In this document: one piece after another, positions 42,941 through 54,341 of the stretch
Layout: each line of letters opens with the position of its first letter
Numbering within the stretch: the stretch's first letter is position 1
NCBI RefSeq assembly: GCF_905475465.1
Contig: NC_062249.1
Location: 818,501-882,500, forward strand
Reading direction: 5' to 3'
Source of the DNA: Pieris napi
Lineage: Eukaryota > Arthropoda > Insecta > Lepidoptera > Pieridae
DNA length: 64,000 bases
Translations under genes and position numbers: made by a program
The notes under the pieces: model-generated
The model's database searches: none
Told to the model about the DNA's origin: nothing
What the model saw: the letters and a program-made list of their open reading frames with translations, nothing else

Positions 42941-43872
42941 AGGTAATTAAAAAGAGAATGTCACGAGAGAATTTAAGAAAAACAAATGAATTAAACTACT
43001 TAAAGAAATTTAGTCGCGCGTATTATTGACGCCGCACAATTTCCTCCATCCCCCCTGTCTTAAGCAAATCTCAGCGCCTGGTTGATAGTAAGACCTGTAA
43101 GGGCTTTAACTTGATCAGCCCAGCGATCGGTAGGAGACCGCTCTCAAGATCTGGTGCCTTCCACCGTGCCAGTGATAATGAGTTTTGTGGACCTCTACTG
43201 CATGTCTAGAAAAACTCAGAAAACTCCCTTGGTAACATAGTGTCGAAAGACGAGTTATTACATTTACTATGGACAGTGGACACGTTTGTTTTCTTAGCTG
43301 TCCAAGAAATCCTTAGCATCCGCCTACAATACCGTATTTCCAGACATGCAGGAGAATAAAAAAGATGTATAAGATGAAAAACAATGAATAATTATAGAAT
43401 TTACTTTATGAACGAAAAACCTCCACAAATATTTCTTTTGTAATCTGGGAAAATCTCATACACTGTAGGCGTAGGATTAATTACCAAAATATTTTATCAG
43501 AACTCTCACGAGCGTAATACTTTTCGGCACGCACCGACCCAAACTAGGGTACTAGAGCAAAAGTGGCTTGGTCTAAGTTAATTATGACATTCTTTATTAA
43601 AGACTCGCTTTATTCATACAAATCAATCAGTTTTAACTAAATATTAAAGTAAATTATACCTAGTATGGTAGAAATAAATCGCAATACAGCGTAAATTTTT
43701 ATAAGAACAAGGCAACCCGACGAAAGTCGAGTAGTTTCAAAATTTTGAAGAAGTAGAAGAAATTTATTAAGCCCATAACTTTCTATTTCAGGTTAATAGC
43801 TCTAAATAAAAATACTTACAATTTTCGAAGCAATCATATAAAATTACATTAAAGGAATGTAGCTTCGGTGAT

Positions 43873-44187
43873 CAGTGGCGTAACAATAGGGTGGCAGGTA
43901 CCACGGCCCCCGACCCATGAGGGCCCCTGCCCAGTAGATATTATGTTCTATGGATGAATGTGAAGTCTCAAATACGCATTGGACTAACGTGGGGACTACA
44001 TACCATTCCCTCTCGCCTATAATAGGAGGCCTATGGCCATTAGTGGGACATATGTACAACATGTAATTGAGTACGCTGAAAATCTCGAAGTTTATTAAAA
44101 TTAAACAGTATAACGTGACTATTTTTACTCATAGGGCCCCATGAAAAGAATTTGCCACGGGCCCCAGATGGTATAGTTACGCCACTG
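43873..44187. mobile_element. hAT-type MITE (315 bp) with perfect 8-bp target duplication
   Basis: Inverted ends CAGTGGCGTAAC at 43873 and its complement ending at 44187, flanked by tcggtgat on both sides (43865-43872 and 44188-44195). An 8-bp duplication and CAGxGG-type ends are the hAT hallmarks. GC-rich subterminal stretches read 'accacggcccccgaccc' and 'cacgggcccc'. No transposase is present. Confidence 0.85.
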
Positions 44188-44699
44188 TCGGTGATGACGC
44201 TAAATGAGGTCTGCTCGACATTTGCTGCTGCTGGCAATGCTGCTTTTGAAGAGCTAGACGTTAAATCTAGTAACGTTATATCTCGTGACGTTATATGGAG
44301 TTTCTGCCCGCTAAAGCCTCTAACGTGACGCTTAAGTCTTGAATAGTTTTAATCCATAATAATTGATAAAGGATCGTGTTACTTTACGGGCAGTTAGGGG
44401 CAATTTATGGTCTATTTGAATAAAGGTTACGAGCCGTTTCCGGCTAATCGAGCAGGTACGAGTATAAATACGCATACTTGGCGCGTTCTCAAAAAGTTAC
44501 GGGGAATGTAAATAAAAAATCGTATCCATTTTACAATCATTTTACATCCACACTTTCTGCACCCAATTATATGTTTTAATGAAAGCACGTGCTAAACCTT
44601 CAACCTTCGAAAAAATTACAGCAAATATTTCTTTTATAGCAATCTAAAATAAATTCTTATAACGTAATCAAATACATTAATAAACTAAAGTAAAGTAAA

Positions 44700-47600
44700 T
44701 TAAACAAATTCTTAAACTCCAAATCCATTAAACGCTCTTAGACATACAATCAGCATTTTCTCTACAATAGTTGAAGTCACGTATTGGTTTAATGGCATCT
44801 GGATTTCCCCTCAATTTCCTTGATAGCATCCATGTACGGCAGATAATTTATCAGTTCATGGTCTGTGGCTTAAGCTTGATACTCCTGGATATGTTTATGC
44901 TATCAGCATCCATCGTGCTGGCACATTCTATTGGCTCATTAATCCTAATAAGTAAAAAACTTAAATGCAAAGAAAGAAAGGATATTATCAGCCTCTCTGT
45001 AGAACTAACTATTGAAATCTCCTGTGTGGAACTGGAGCAATTCATTGTTGTATGTCTATATTGTCCTCCATCAGCTGTCTATAATAATGTTGAAAATGTA
45101 TTAGAGGAGATATTGTGTAAATTAGTAAAGTGTAATAAAGGGCTAATTGTGTGTGGGGACTTTAATGTCAATTTACTTTGTCATTCTAATTCAAGTGTAC
45201 GCATACTTAGTCTTTTTCGTTCATACAATTTAATAAATCAATTTCATTCACCCACAAGAATAACAGCTAGCACCGCAACTTGTATAGATAACATATATAG
45301 TGACATAGCCCCTTTGAATGTTTGTATTTTCAATAGATTTAAATCTGATCACACTGGTCAATGGTTTGAATTCCAATTAAGGAAACAAAAAACATGTAAA
45401 AAGAAGAAAATTGTGATAACTCCTATTACAAATGACCGTTTGGACAGATTTAGAGAAGCATTGGTCTATAGAATGCCATTTCTGTGTGGCAACTCATCCC
45501 CTAATAATTTATACAATACTTTTTTTGGATCATTTATTGATGAATTCAAGAAAGTATTTACTCAAAAGACTTTATTGGTCTCTGAGAAAACAAGTTTCTG
45601 TGACTGGGCAAATGAGGAGTTACACAGGAAAAGGTTAAAATTATATGAAATCTATGACGAAATGCAATATAACACTAGTGTGGAATTTGGGGAATATGTT
45701 AGGTTGTATTCAAATAATTTCAAAAAAGATTGCAAAACTGCAAAGTCTCAATATTTAAGTTCAAAAATAAAAAATAGCATGGATAAAGTAAAAGCTACCT
45801 GGAAAATAATAAATGAAGAATCAGGTAAAACGTCTGACAAACGAACTGATTATATGTTAAAAGTTAAAGGGAAGTTAATAAAATCTGACCCAGAGGTAGC
45901 TTCTTCTTTTGAAGAGTTCTTTACAAATGTACCACTAAATACGACCAAGTCCCTAGATTCTTCACCTGCTGCTGCGATCTCATTGCTAGAAAAATGTGTA
46001 CCTGAATGTAATATTAAATTTCAGTTTAAACATATAACTTGTAATGATATCGTTAAAACTTTTAAGCTTATTAATTTAAAAAAAAGTAAAGATATATGGG
46101 GTATGTCAACAGTCATTTTAAATTCCGTTATTAATGTAATAAGCTCTGAATTGTCTATAATTTTTAACAGCTGTATCGATTGTGGAGTCTTTCCGGACGA
46201 AATGAAATTAAGTAAGATTACACCGTTGTTCAAGGCAGGTAGTGAGTCTGATCCGTCAAACTTCAGACCTGTTTCCGTGCTCCCTGCGTTGAGCAAAGTT
46301 TTTGAAAAGATAATGCTAGACCAGCTTTCTTTACATTTTAATAAAAATAAACTCTTACATAATAAACAGTATGGTTTCACTAAGGGTCGCTCCACAATCG
46401 ATGCCGGTGTGAAGTTGATTTCGGACATATTTAACGCCTGGGAAGAATCATATGATGGAGTCGGCGTCTTTTGTGACCTGTCAAAGGCCTTTGACTGTGT
46501 TCATCCTGATATACTCGTTGGAAAGCTTCAACACTATGGCGTTGATGGCAAAGCTTCCAGCCTGATGAATTCATATTTAAAGGGAAGGATCCAAAGAGTT
46601 CATGTCAATGGAGTCACCTCTCCGGGTTCGCAGGTATCAATGGGCGTCCCCCAAGGATCGATTCTCGGGCCTTTCTTATTTCTGATTTACATAAATGACC
46701 TCCCATTCTTTGTCAACGAAGTTCATGAGATGGTATTGTTTGCTGATGACACTTCACTTCTATTTAAAGTGAATAGGAATAACGTATTATTGGACGATGT
46801 AAACAATTCTATCTCTCGTATAGTTAACTGGTTTAATGTAAATAACTTATTGCTTAATGAGAATAAAACAAAATGTATTAGATTTACAACTACTAGCGTA
46901 AAGCGAGATATTGGTAACCTGAAAATTAAGGACAGTGAACTAAACTTTGTTGACAAAACTGTTTTTCTAGGCATAACAATAGATAGTAAACTCCAATGGG
47001 GCCCACACATAGAGACTCTTTCGAGTAGGCTGAGCTCTGCAGCATATGCAGTAAAGAAAATCCGACAGTTTACTGATGAGGACACGGCTAAAATTGTGTA
47101 TCATAGCTACTTTCATAGCGTTATGTCGTACGGCATTTTATTGTGGGGTGCTGCTGCAGAGGTTCAATCCATATTTGTGCTGCAGAAGCGGGCTGTTCGG
47201 GGTATTTGTTGTGTTTCTCCGAGGGAGTCGGTACGGAATAAGTTTAAGGAATTAAATATTATGACACTATCTGGTCAATATATTCTTGAAGCCTTGTTGT
47301 ATGTCCAAAAAAATATAAACGATTTTAAAACAAATGGTGACTTTCACCAGTATAATACGCGAAATAGAACTAATTTGAGTGTACGACCAACCAGGCTCCA
47401 AAAGATAAACCACTCCTTATATGGAAATTGTATTCGTTTTTACAACAAACTCCCAAGCGCAATTAGAGAATTATCACTAAATAAATTCAAAGTCCTCGTT
47501 AAACGAAAATTAATCAACAAAGCTTTTTATAAATTTGAGGACTACTTAAATGATCCTAATCCTTGGGATTGAATTGCTCCAGTTCAAACAATTTGTATGA

Positions 47601-47780
47601 CAATACTTGGCGATTAAAAAGAGTGGCGGAAAGTTTCTTGCCAGTTCTTCTTACCCGCTCTACGCCCTTGACTTGCGAACTGGTAGTAAATGTAAATTTA
47701 CGATTAATTTAACTTGACTATTCAAAAGTGTACTTGGTTACCTACTTGAATAAAGATATTTTGAGTTTGAGTTTGAGTTT
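44700..47780 (+). mobile_element. Jockey/CR1-like LINE, nearly full-length ORF2
   Basis: It comprises the ORF2 coding region, a 190-bp 3' UTR with the shared tail module (tggcgattaaaaagagtggc; ctacgcccttgacttgcgaa), and a (TTTGAG)n terminal repeat at 47762-47780. The 5' limit is uncertain; no separate ORF1 was found. A further poly(A)-tailed fragment begins directly after it. Confidence 0.85.
44771..47572 (+). CDS. LINE ORF2: APE endonuclease and reverse transcriptase (933 residues)
   Basis: Encodes the nicking and copying enzyme of a non-LTR retrotransposon. The AP-endonuclease domain spans about residues 85-200: VVCLYCPPSAVYN, GLIVCGDFNVNLL near 125-135, SPTRITASTATCIDNIYS and SDHTGQW near 190. 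The first ~65 residues do not look like the expected endonuclease start; another frame nearby reads GIWISPQFP and VYAISIHRAGTFY. The true N terminus is therefore frameshifted. The RT domain includes KITPLFKAGSESDPSNFRPV, AFDCVHPD, GVPQGSILGPFLFLIYINDL and the catalytic FADD at about residue 656. The C terminus reads RAVRGICCVSPRESVR. No stop interrupts the frame. It is homologous over its last ~530 residues to the ORF at 22239-23825. Confidence 0.9.
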   Translation: MKSRIGLMASGFPLNFLDSIHVRQIIYQFMVCGLSLILLDMFMLSASIVLAHSIGSLILISKKLKCKERKDIISLSVELTIEISCVELEQFIVVCLYCPPSAVYNNVENVLEEILCKLVKCNKGLIVCGDFNVNLLCHSNSSVRILSLFRSYNLINQFHSPTRITASTATCIDNIYSDIAPLNVCIFNRFKSDHTGQWFEFQLRKQKTCKKKKIVITPITNDRLDRFREALVYRMPFLCGNSSPNNLYNTFFGSFIDEFKKVFTQKTLLVSEKTSFCDWANEELHRKRLKLYEIYDEMQYNTSVEFGEYVRLYSNNFKKDCKTAKSQYLSSKIKNSMDKVKATWKIINEESGKTSDKRTDYMLKVKGKLIKSDPEVASSFEEFFTNVPLNTTKSLDSSPAAAISLLEKCVPECNIKFQFKHITCNDIVKTFKLINLKKSKDIWGMSTVILNSVINVISSELSIIFNSCIDCGVFPDEMKLSKITPLFKAGSESDPSNFRPVSVLPALSKVFEKIMLDQLSLHFNKNKLLHNKQYGFTKGRSTIDAGVKLISDIFNAWEESYDGVGVFCDLSKAFDCVHPDILVGKLQHYGVDGKASSLMNSYLKGRIQRVHVNGVTSPGSQVSMGVPQGSILGPFLFLIYINDLPFFVNEVHEMVLFADDTSLLFKVNRNNVLLDDVNNSISRIVNWFNVNNLLLNENKTKCIRFTTTSVKRDIGNLKIKDSELNFVDKTVFLGITIDSKLQWGPHIETLSSRLSSAAYAVKKIRQFTDEDTAKIVYHSYFHSVMSYGILLWGAAAEVQSIFVLQKRAVRGICCVSPRESVRNKFKELNIMTLSGQYILEALLYVQKNINDFKTNGDFHQYNTRNRTNLSVRPTRLQKINHSLYGNCIRFYNKLPSAIRELSLNKFKVLVKRKLINKAFYKFEDYLNDPNPWD

Positions 47781-48133
47781 ATGTAACTTTTGAGGATAAG
47801 CTGGTGATCAGGTCTCTGCGGTGAATCAAATCAGAGCTATTCGCTTGAAGGCTTATAAGTATGGATGAACAAAAACATTGTGTTACTAAGAATCGGTCAT
47901 GTGAGCTACAGCGTGTTGTTTTAGGTAGCTGTAAGATCCTTGGGTAGAAAGCCTGGCGAACCCAGAGGAACCATATTAAGGACATGTGAAGGGCTGAGGT
48001 GTATTTAGTGGGTGGGGTCTAGCTACCCCTCTGAATAGAAGAGGGAGTGTAGACCCAGCCCCACAGGCCCCGCGTCAAGCTTGACATCTAGGCGCAAGTG
48101 CATTTACACCTCATTTAAAAAAAGAAAAAAAAA
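47781..48133 (+). repeat. Poly(A)-tailed retroelement 3' fragment
   Basis: It follows the LINE tail directly. It contains ggtggggtctagctacccct, gaatagaagagggagtgtag and ccccacaggccccgcgtcaa, and ends in an A-rich tail (48110-48133). That is the form of a non-LTR 3' end; no protein could be read. Confidence 0.5.
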
Positions 48134-48245
48134 AGTAGATGTAAAATATTGTATTATTCAGTAGGTCTGCCATGAATTTAACTAGTAAATGCTAACGTCT
48201 GCCTCCTGTATTAGTGAGAACAATCGGACTGCAAGAGCGATTTTG

Positions 48246-48336
48246 ACCTAGTAGCTTCAGCGTGCGACTGTTATGCCTGATATCGTAAGAGATAGAAACA
48301 GGTTCAGAAATTTAAGTCCCTAAAAGGTTGTGGCGT
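48246..48336 (+). repeat. SINE with large internal deletion
   Basis: The head gacctagtagcttcagcgtg is joined to the tail acaggttcagaaatttaag and aaaggttgtggcg, lacking most of the body of the common SINE. Confidence 0.6.
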
Positions 48337-50064
48337 TTTTTTTAGTTTATTACAGCAAATAAACCAATATTGAATACAATTGTTTGGCGCAGATATATTT
48401 AGCGTAACATAGAAAAACAGATGCAAGTTACAAAGTACGTCCTAATACATAGCTTCTATTTACCTTCAATCAAAAGGGAATACCAATAGTATGAACTCGA
48501 ACAGTTTGGTTTGAGCCGGTGCTGTGCCTTGCTCATTTGAATATCGAGTGATTGGGAAATAGTAGCGAAGGTGAGAGATATATGGAAGAATTTTCAGAAG
48601 GCCTTTACTCCGTCGTGGACTAATATTTACAATAATAACATAAACTTATTATTGTTCTCGAATATAGACTATTTTAGACCCAATAATCTATGGTTACTTA
48701 CCTACTTGTCTATTAATGAAAATAATGATAGAATATAGATGAATATATAGAAGTACCCTTTCTTCTGAGTTTTGATATAAAATACTAGAACAATGTAATA
48801 AAAAACGTGATTTACTTTTGTTACCCTTTCGCCCACTCTAGTAGCAAGGTCAAGAGGTGAAATCGCTTGTTTTTTTGTTGAAATGACAACTTTTATATAC
48901 AATGTCCCATTTATGGAAATCGCTTTACTCTCGTAAGTTCAGATTGAAATTTAACGTTTATTTGTATTTTTTATTTAATACGCTATATATTAATTAGTCT
49001 TTTTATTAATATTTATAATCGTTATCAGCCTTTAATGTCTGTAACACGGCTCAATTTATGTTATTGTTTTTTCTGTACGGTGCTCAACATACAATCAACA
49101 ATTGGTGAACTGGAGTGCGAATCCGCAACGTTGCACGTTAACTACGAGTCTAATATTGCTCAAAGCATCTATTATATCTGTTTAAATCAGAAAGTTTATT
49201 TTACAAAACATATCAGTTGTAAAATCTTTCGCTACCACGACTTCTTCCTCCTACCAGCTAGTCTTTAGCTTTGAATTTTGCCCATCATTATAAGCTGACA
49301 CAAGTTCGAGCTAAGACGTGTTCGAGATATGCAACTTTCCGTATTTTAACAGTCTGCATAAACTTTCGCATCGTCCCGATTGTAAAATGAGTGGCAAAAT
49401 ATTTGATTTATTTTGACGGATATAAAGTGGACTAAAGACAGTGCCAAGTGTGTGTGCATTTGTAAAAAGTGCACTCTTGTATATGTTATTTATATGTAAC
49501 AATAAATAAACTTGAAATACACGTTGTAAACTCTTTATAACGAATTTCAAGGGACCGAGCCTGTTTTTTAAATTTGTTTAATAAGTTTTAATTAAATATA
49601 TACTATATCTTTACCATGGTAACAACCAAAAAATCTAATCTAAATTTATTTATGCATATTGATAATTATGTACACACATGAACGTCTTTGTTGGGTTATG
49701 GTCAGTTCGTATTATGATGATACGAACAACTGACCTTATTATTATAAAGCCTTTTTTTCCGATAATAGAGTATTTTTCATATTGTGTCTATTCTATTGAT
49801 GTTGTATCCACCAGCACCACCTCATCCAGTTGCCAAGTGGCGAAGGCCTCCCCCATTGATCTCATTCGCTTTTACACATGACGCGACGCCATAATTTTCC
49901 CATCAAGTTTGTAAATGTCATCTCATGAGTTATGTGATCCTCCTCTACCACACTTTCTATATGGACACAAGAATTTGTATACAGGTTCTATGATATAAGC
50001 GTATAAATCAAATCAAGCTAAACAAAACTGACGACCTTATTCATGCTTGTTTCATACAACTTAC

Positions 50065-50144
50065 CTGAACAAATGTCCAAGTTGGCAGACAAATACCAGG
50101 AACATTGCAGATTTGTTTTATTAAACTTTGCAGTCCAGGAATCC
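50065..50144 (-). CDS. CUB-start exon of the CUB-lectin gene (80 bp; may extend to 50198)
   Basis: The donor TTCAGGTAAGTTG begins at 50064. The coding end reads SWTAKFNKTNLQCSWYLS and ANLDICS plus one base. That base completes the 'tg' that opens the exon at 24444, giving a Val and the CUB-like run C-S-W-Y-L ... V-H-L-Q-F. N-glycosylation site NKT is present. Two acceptors keep the phase required by the exon at 52551: ctaag|g at 50144, giving 80 bp, or tttcaaag|a at 50198, giving 134 bp with a better pyrimidine tract. The extra residues of the longer form (IFIFIKKFYNSNIIYEL) look like translated AT-rich intron, so I prefer the shorter. Confidence 0.6.
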
Positions 50145-52550
50145 CTTAGCTCGTATATTATATTAGAGTTATAAAACTTCTTAATGAATATAAATATTCT
50201 TTGAAACAACACACGGATATGATATTGTGTAATTTACAAATGAGGTTAAACAATGTATGTTAAAATGCATATTTTTTCCTAAGTAAGCATTTTTAAATTA
50301 ATATTTACCTTAGGTCACCAACAACGACATTAACGGAAATTAATTATGGCAATAATGAAAGTCATGACTAGCACCGTCCTCAGACGTTGGGTGTGGCGTG
50401 CGCTATGGTATTCATTAATCAATTAGCTCGCTATGTTATGGATTTACACGTTTCAAGGTATATATATTTATTTAAGAAGGTAGCATAACCGTAAATATAA
50501 GTTATAATAACACCAGTAGGGCGGCTCATTTACCGCTGGATCTAGAGTGGAAGAGGATTTGCTGCAGCTGAAAGTTAGAAATTGACGGGAGGTAGCACAG
50601 GACAGAGCACTGGAAGTTTCTCGTTTCGGAGGCCAGAACCAGTGGAGTGAGTGAATACGTTCAATTGGAAATGTTTCCCTAAATTGCTCCATATAAGAAA
50701 CCATTAAAAAAAATTTTTTAAACAAAAACTCAAGTTTTTTAAAACAAAATAACAAAAAAAATAAAAAATTAATGAAAATGAATGATTGAAAAAAAACAAT
50801 AATATAATAAAAAAATATATAGTGGCGCCATAACTCGCCTTACCTTAGTAAGGAAAAAAAATATACTAAAATAAATGTATATATATAGATATACAAATAC
50901 ACAGTCGTATTTTAGTTTTTTACAAATTATAATTAAACGACAGTACTTAGAACGCTAATATTAACTAGGAATCAGCCCAGGTTATAACTTTATATTAATA
51001 AGAAAAAAGTATTCTGGTACGATAAATTATTCGACCAATTTCTCTGCCACATACATGGTTTATGGATCACAGACTGACGGACGTCCAAGAATGATTGATT
51101 TTAATGTTATTATTTACTATGTTAAACAAAATAATTGTTCATAAAAAATACCATATGTGCTTGATAGATTATTAAACTCGATCTTAGTGCACTCATATTA
51201 TCCTGTAAGTGTTATATTCTTGAGAAAAAAGTCATTCAAGTTTCGAAAGACTGGGTTTTTTGACATGTCGAGAGTAGAGCACTGCGAGGCGTGCAATACC
51301 AGTAAAAAATCAATTGAAATAAATATAAATACATCTTAAAAAGCTGGAGAATGTGCTTGTTTGAACTTGTTAATCTCAGGTATTACTGGTTTGAATTGAA
51401 TTATTTTTATGGTCCATTTATTATATATTATATAAAATCATCCTACGTCCGAATCAATCAGGTAGGAAATCGTGGGGCACAGTTAGTATAGTATATGCAA
51501 ATGCTAATAAAATAAGACTGGCAAAATGGCAGGGGAGAGGCCGGCGATTGTGCCAGATGAAATTGCGATGACGGAGGGCGAAAGATTCCTGAAGATAGCT
51601 AAAATAGAAAATTGTTGAATGCCTTGAAGAAGGCTTTTCCCCGTGGTACATATAAATATAAGTTCAACATTTTATTTTATTACTTATTGTTAATATCTTA
51701 TCCCGTATATGTGTTTGTCTTTTATGGAATAAAATAGAGCTATATTTTTATTATTACAGTATATATTGCCGTTAATAAAACAAAAGAACGGAAATTAGAT
51801 AAGGTAAGCGCAAGAAGGCCAAAACTACATAAGACATAATATAGTACATAAACAGTGAAACGGACAATAATAAAAAAAGGACACATGAAAAAGAAAAAGT
51901 GCACATGAATCACGATAATTTGAGATCAGTTAGTACAAAAGTTAGGGTTACTATGTGGGCAGGTAATACTAATACAGTAGAGATTAAAAGGAAGATAGAG
52001 AAGGAGGTAAGCGAATGGGACGAGTAGTGAATTCCATAGCCTCACTGCGGAGACCTTAAAGGATTCACCAAGAAAGACAGAGTTATGACATGGAATTTCA
52101 AGGATATAGTTTTCGGAAGAGCGTAAGCTATAGCTATGGGCTCACAAAAATTTGAAATCGTTTTTGATGTATAGAGTTTTAGGATTTGTAATCAGTCCTT
52201 TTCAGATAGTTCAGATTTAGGGGTGCCCTCAATCATACATGGCACTTGATACAGAAGTCACGAACGCTCGTTACAGTTTGGAGAGCCGCCAGAAGCCGCT
52301 TGCCAAATGTACCTCCAAATTAGCTTCATCTGTTCTACGCTAATTTAAGTGATACTTTTAATCACATTTGTATTAATTTTTGTCAAATTTCGTAATGCTC
52401 CATAAGTCACGCGTCATATATTTCTGCGTCTACTGAATGATTACCGAACATCAAAGTATAATTTTTACCAAAATTTATAATCTAATTCGCGCCTATACAA
52501 CGCGGAGAAATAGGGTTATTAAACTTAATTCTAAAAATAGAATAATATAC
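50145..52550 (-). other. Intron (2.4 kb) of the CUB-lectin gene
   Basis: Donor GTATAT at 52550, acceptor AG at 50145 (or 50199). It contains a LINE scrap at 51520-51652 and otherwise AT-rich sequence; the region near 52000-52260 may be an old LINE 3' end. Confidence 0.5.
51520..51652 (+). pseudogene. LINE C-terminal scrap
   Basis: Frames give RPAIVPDEIAMTEGERFLK and, after a stop, LFPVVHI. It resembles the 'ARW.D....TEG..F.K.A..R..W...EEAF.....' tail of insect LINEs. Very degenerate. Confidence 0.3.
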
Positions 52551-52617
52551 CTGATATGGGTCTCTACGATGACAGTTTCTGGGGCCGCTACCTCGACTTC
52601 GCACGGGTAACGGTGAT
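52551..52617 (-). CDS. 67-bp micro-exon, most upstream segment found of the CUB-lectin gene
   Basis: Two bases, 21 open codons and two bases lie between acceptor aaggttttag (to 52618) and donor atcag|GTATAT at 52550. The peptide HRYPCEVEVAAPETVIVETH has the Cys and alternating pattern of an extracellular beta-rich protein. The local GC content is higher than in its surroundings. The exit phase (ag) fits the one-base entry of the 50065 exon, giving Arg. A second frame is also open here (starting S-P-L-P-V-R), but its phase fits no neighbour. The upstream exon with the signal peptide was not found to the right. Confidence 0.6.
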
Positions 52618-52924
52618 CTAAAACCTTGTCATCCGATAATTTTTTCTCTTACTTTGCAAATTCGACTACCATGAATAAGTTTTATTAGTCTAGGTTATAT
52701 ATAGCTAATAACAGTCACAAAAAACGCGGCTTTCTATTAGTAAAATAATTATCAAAATCAGCTCAGTAGATTATGACCTCCCAACTTTACATCTTTATAA
52801 TAATAAAAATATGTGTGAGATTTGGGAACCCCTTTTAAGTAAAAATAATACCTGTGTCAGGGTTCCCAGCTCTTCCATAACAAACTTAATAGTAAATTCC
52901 ATAAAATATATGTATAATTTAATT

Positions 52925-53002
52925 GCATCTTTTCAACACGCCTGAGTGAGTGCATGAGTGAGTGTGTGGGTGCATGTGAATGAGTAAGTGAGTGAGTGAA
53001 TG
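52925..53002. repeat. Degenerate (TGAG)n microsatellite
   Basis: Runs such as gagtgagtgcatgagtgagt and gagtaagtgagtgagtgaat. The His/Ser-rich minus reading frame over it is a by-product. Confidence 0.8.
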
Positions 53003-53142
53003 AAATGTGTAACTGCATATTAGGTCTCAGGAGCATCTGCCAACACTGCATAAGGTGTAAGCTAGTCCTGTAATCGTATTTTTAGATTGTAGATGGTGAG
53101 CGGGTAGATATTAAGCAGCCTATTTAATCTATAATAGATATA

Positions 53143-53759
53143 CAGTCAAACCTGGATAAGCGAGAGTTCAAGGGACCACAATCTCATTCTCGCTTATAGA
53201 GGTTTCTCACTAACCCGAGTTTCTCGCTAATACAGGTACATGGGTAGCGTTTCTCTCTTATAGAGGTAAGGAGGAGCAAGTACGAATGTAGTAAATATGT
53301 AACATGCTAAAATTATGTGCATAATGTGCACAACATATTATGTACATATATATTTTATTTTATTTAGAACTAATTTACACTTAAAAAAACCGTCAATTTC
53401 GTTTGGGTTTCTGTTTTTGTATTTTGAATGTTTATCTCTAACTCATAAATTTTGTCGAATATTGTTTGATCAACAACCGCCGCGCCGCGTTTTCAAAGTA
53501 AGTACTGATGGGGACCGTCTCCAACGCATTTAAAGTACATAATATAAATAAATAAAGCCCGACTGTCGCTTATAGAGGTAAAGATAAGTAGCAGTCTCAC
53601 TTACGGAGGTGGATGAGGGAAAAACGACTCTCTCTCTTACAGAGGTTTCTGTTTCTCGCTAATAGAGGTTTTGGTAGCTTAAAATGACGGGTCCCGGCTA
53701 TTACTCTCACTTATAGAGTTTTCTCACTTATCCAGTTCTCACTTACCCAGGTTTGACTT
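53143..53759. mobile_element. pogo/Tigger-type MITE with many subterminal repeats
   Basis: Ends CAGTCAAACCTGGATAAG and its imperfect complement cttacccaggtttgacttt sit between TA dinucleotides (53141-53142, 53760-53761). TA duplication and this kind of end are typical of pogo-like Tc1/mariner elements. At least seven variants of a ~20-bp motif, tctcgcttatagaggtttct, lie in the two outer ~200-bp zones. The centre has no transposase. Confidence 0.75.
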
Positions 53760-54341
53760 TAGTGAGTATATAATATTAGTATAGATTTAGAGATTAGGGA
53801 ACACATCGTTCTAACATCAATCAATAAAATCCAGAGTGAATTTACAGTCGAAAGGCGTGGTACGATAAATATTGAATGGCAATATTAATACGCGTATTTG
53901 TAATGAAAAGTGCTATTAATCAGACTGGCTGTAAATGCGAATCCATTAGGGCTAACTCAGGCTTCATTAACACGGTGTTGTGTTACTCGAAGTAAACCAA
54001 ATATAAGTAAAAATCGTGATAAAGACTGAAAAATGTGTTGCGTGTTATGTGGATATGGCCCTCATCTAGGAGACAAATTTAACCGATTCAGTCACCGGTT
54101 AAATAAGGTAGAGTAATTTTAGTAGAGTAATTAAGTGACCTTACTTTAACTGGGTTTTGTTTTCCATCAATTAAGATAAGTAAAATGCTTGCCTAATGAG
54201 TATTAAAATAAGAATGCGAAATGCACTATACAATACACAATTAGATAATGTGTGAGAGTAAAATATCTTCACGCATCTGATTAGCGGAATTTAAAATTAA
54301 ATAAATAAAATAAATAAATAAAACAAATTGTTATTTTTAAA

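Larger units (their letters stand above)
24445..50064 (-). other. Intron (25.6 kb) of the CUB-lectin gene, hosting an antisense gene and large transposons
   Basis: The donor is CAGGTAAGTTG at 50064 and the acceptor AG at 24445. It contains the plus-strand gene at 32269-33059, a Helitron-like element, a long-TIR transposon, a LINE, SINEs and MITEs. Stretches 24800-25490, 26560-27530, 27730-28800, 31310-32120, 41345-42385, 42941-43870, 44196-44690 and 48340-50060 hold nothing I recognise beyond small LINE scraps near 43060-43200 and 49790-49870. Confidence 0.7.

Noticed and set aside
52857..53051. His/Ser/Thr-rich minus-strand open frame
   Set aside because: It is a translation of the (TGAG)n microsatellite.
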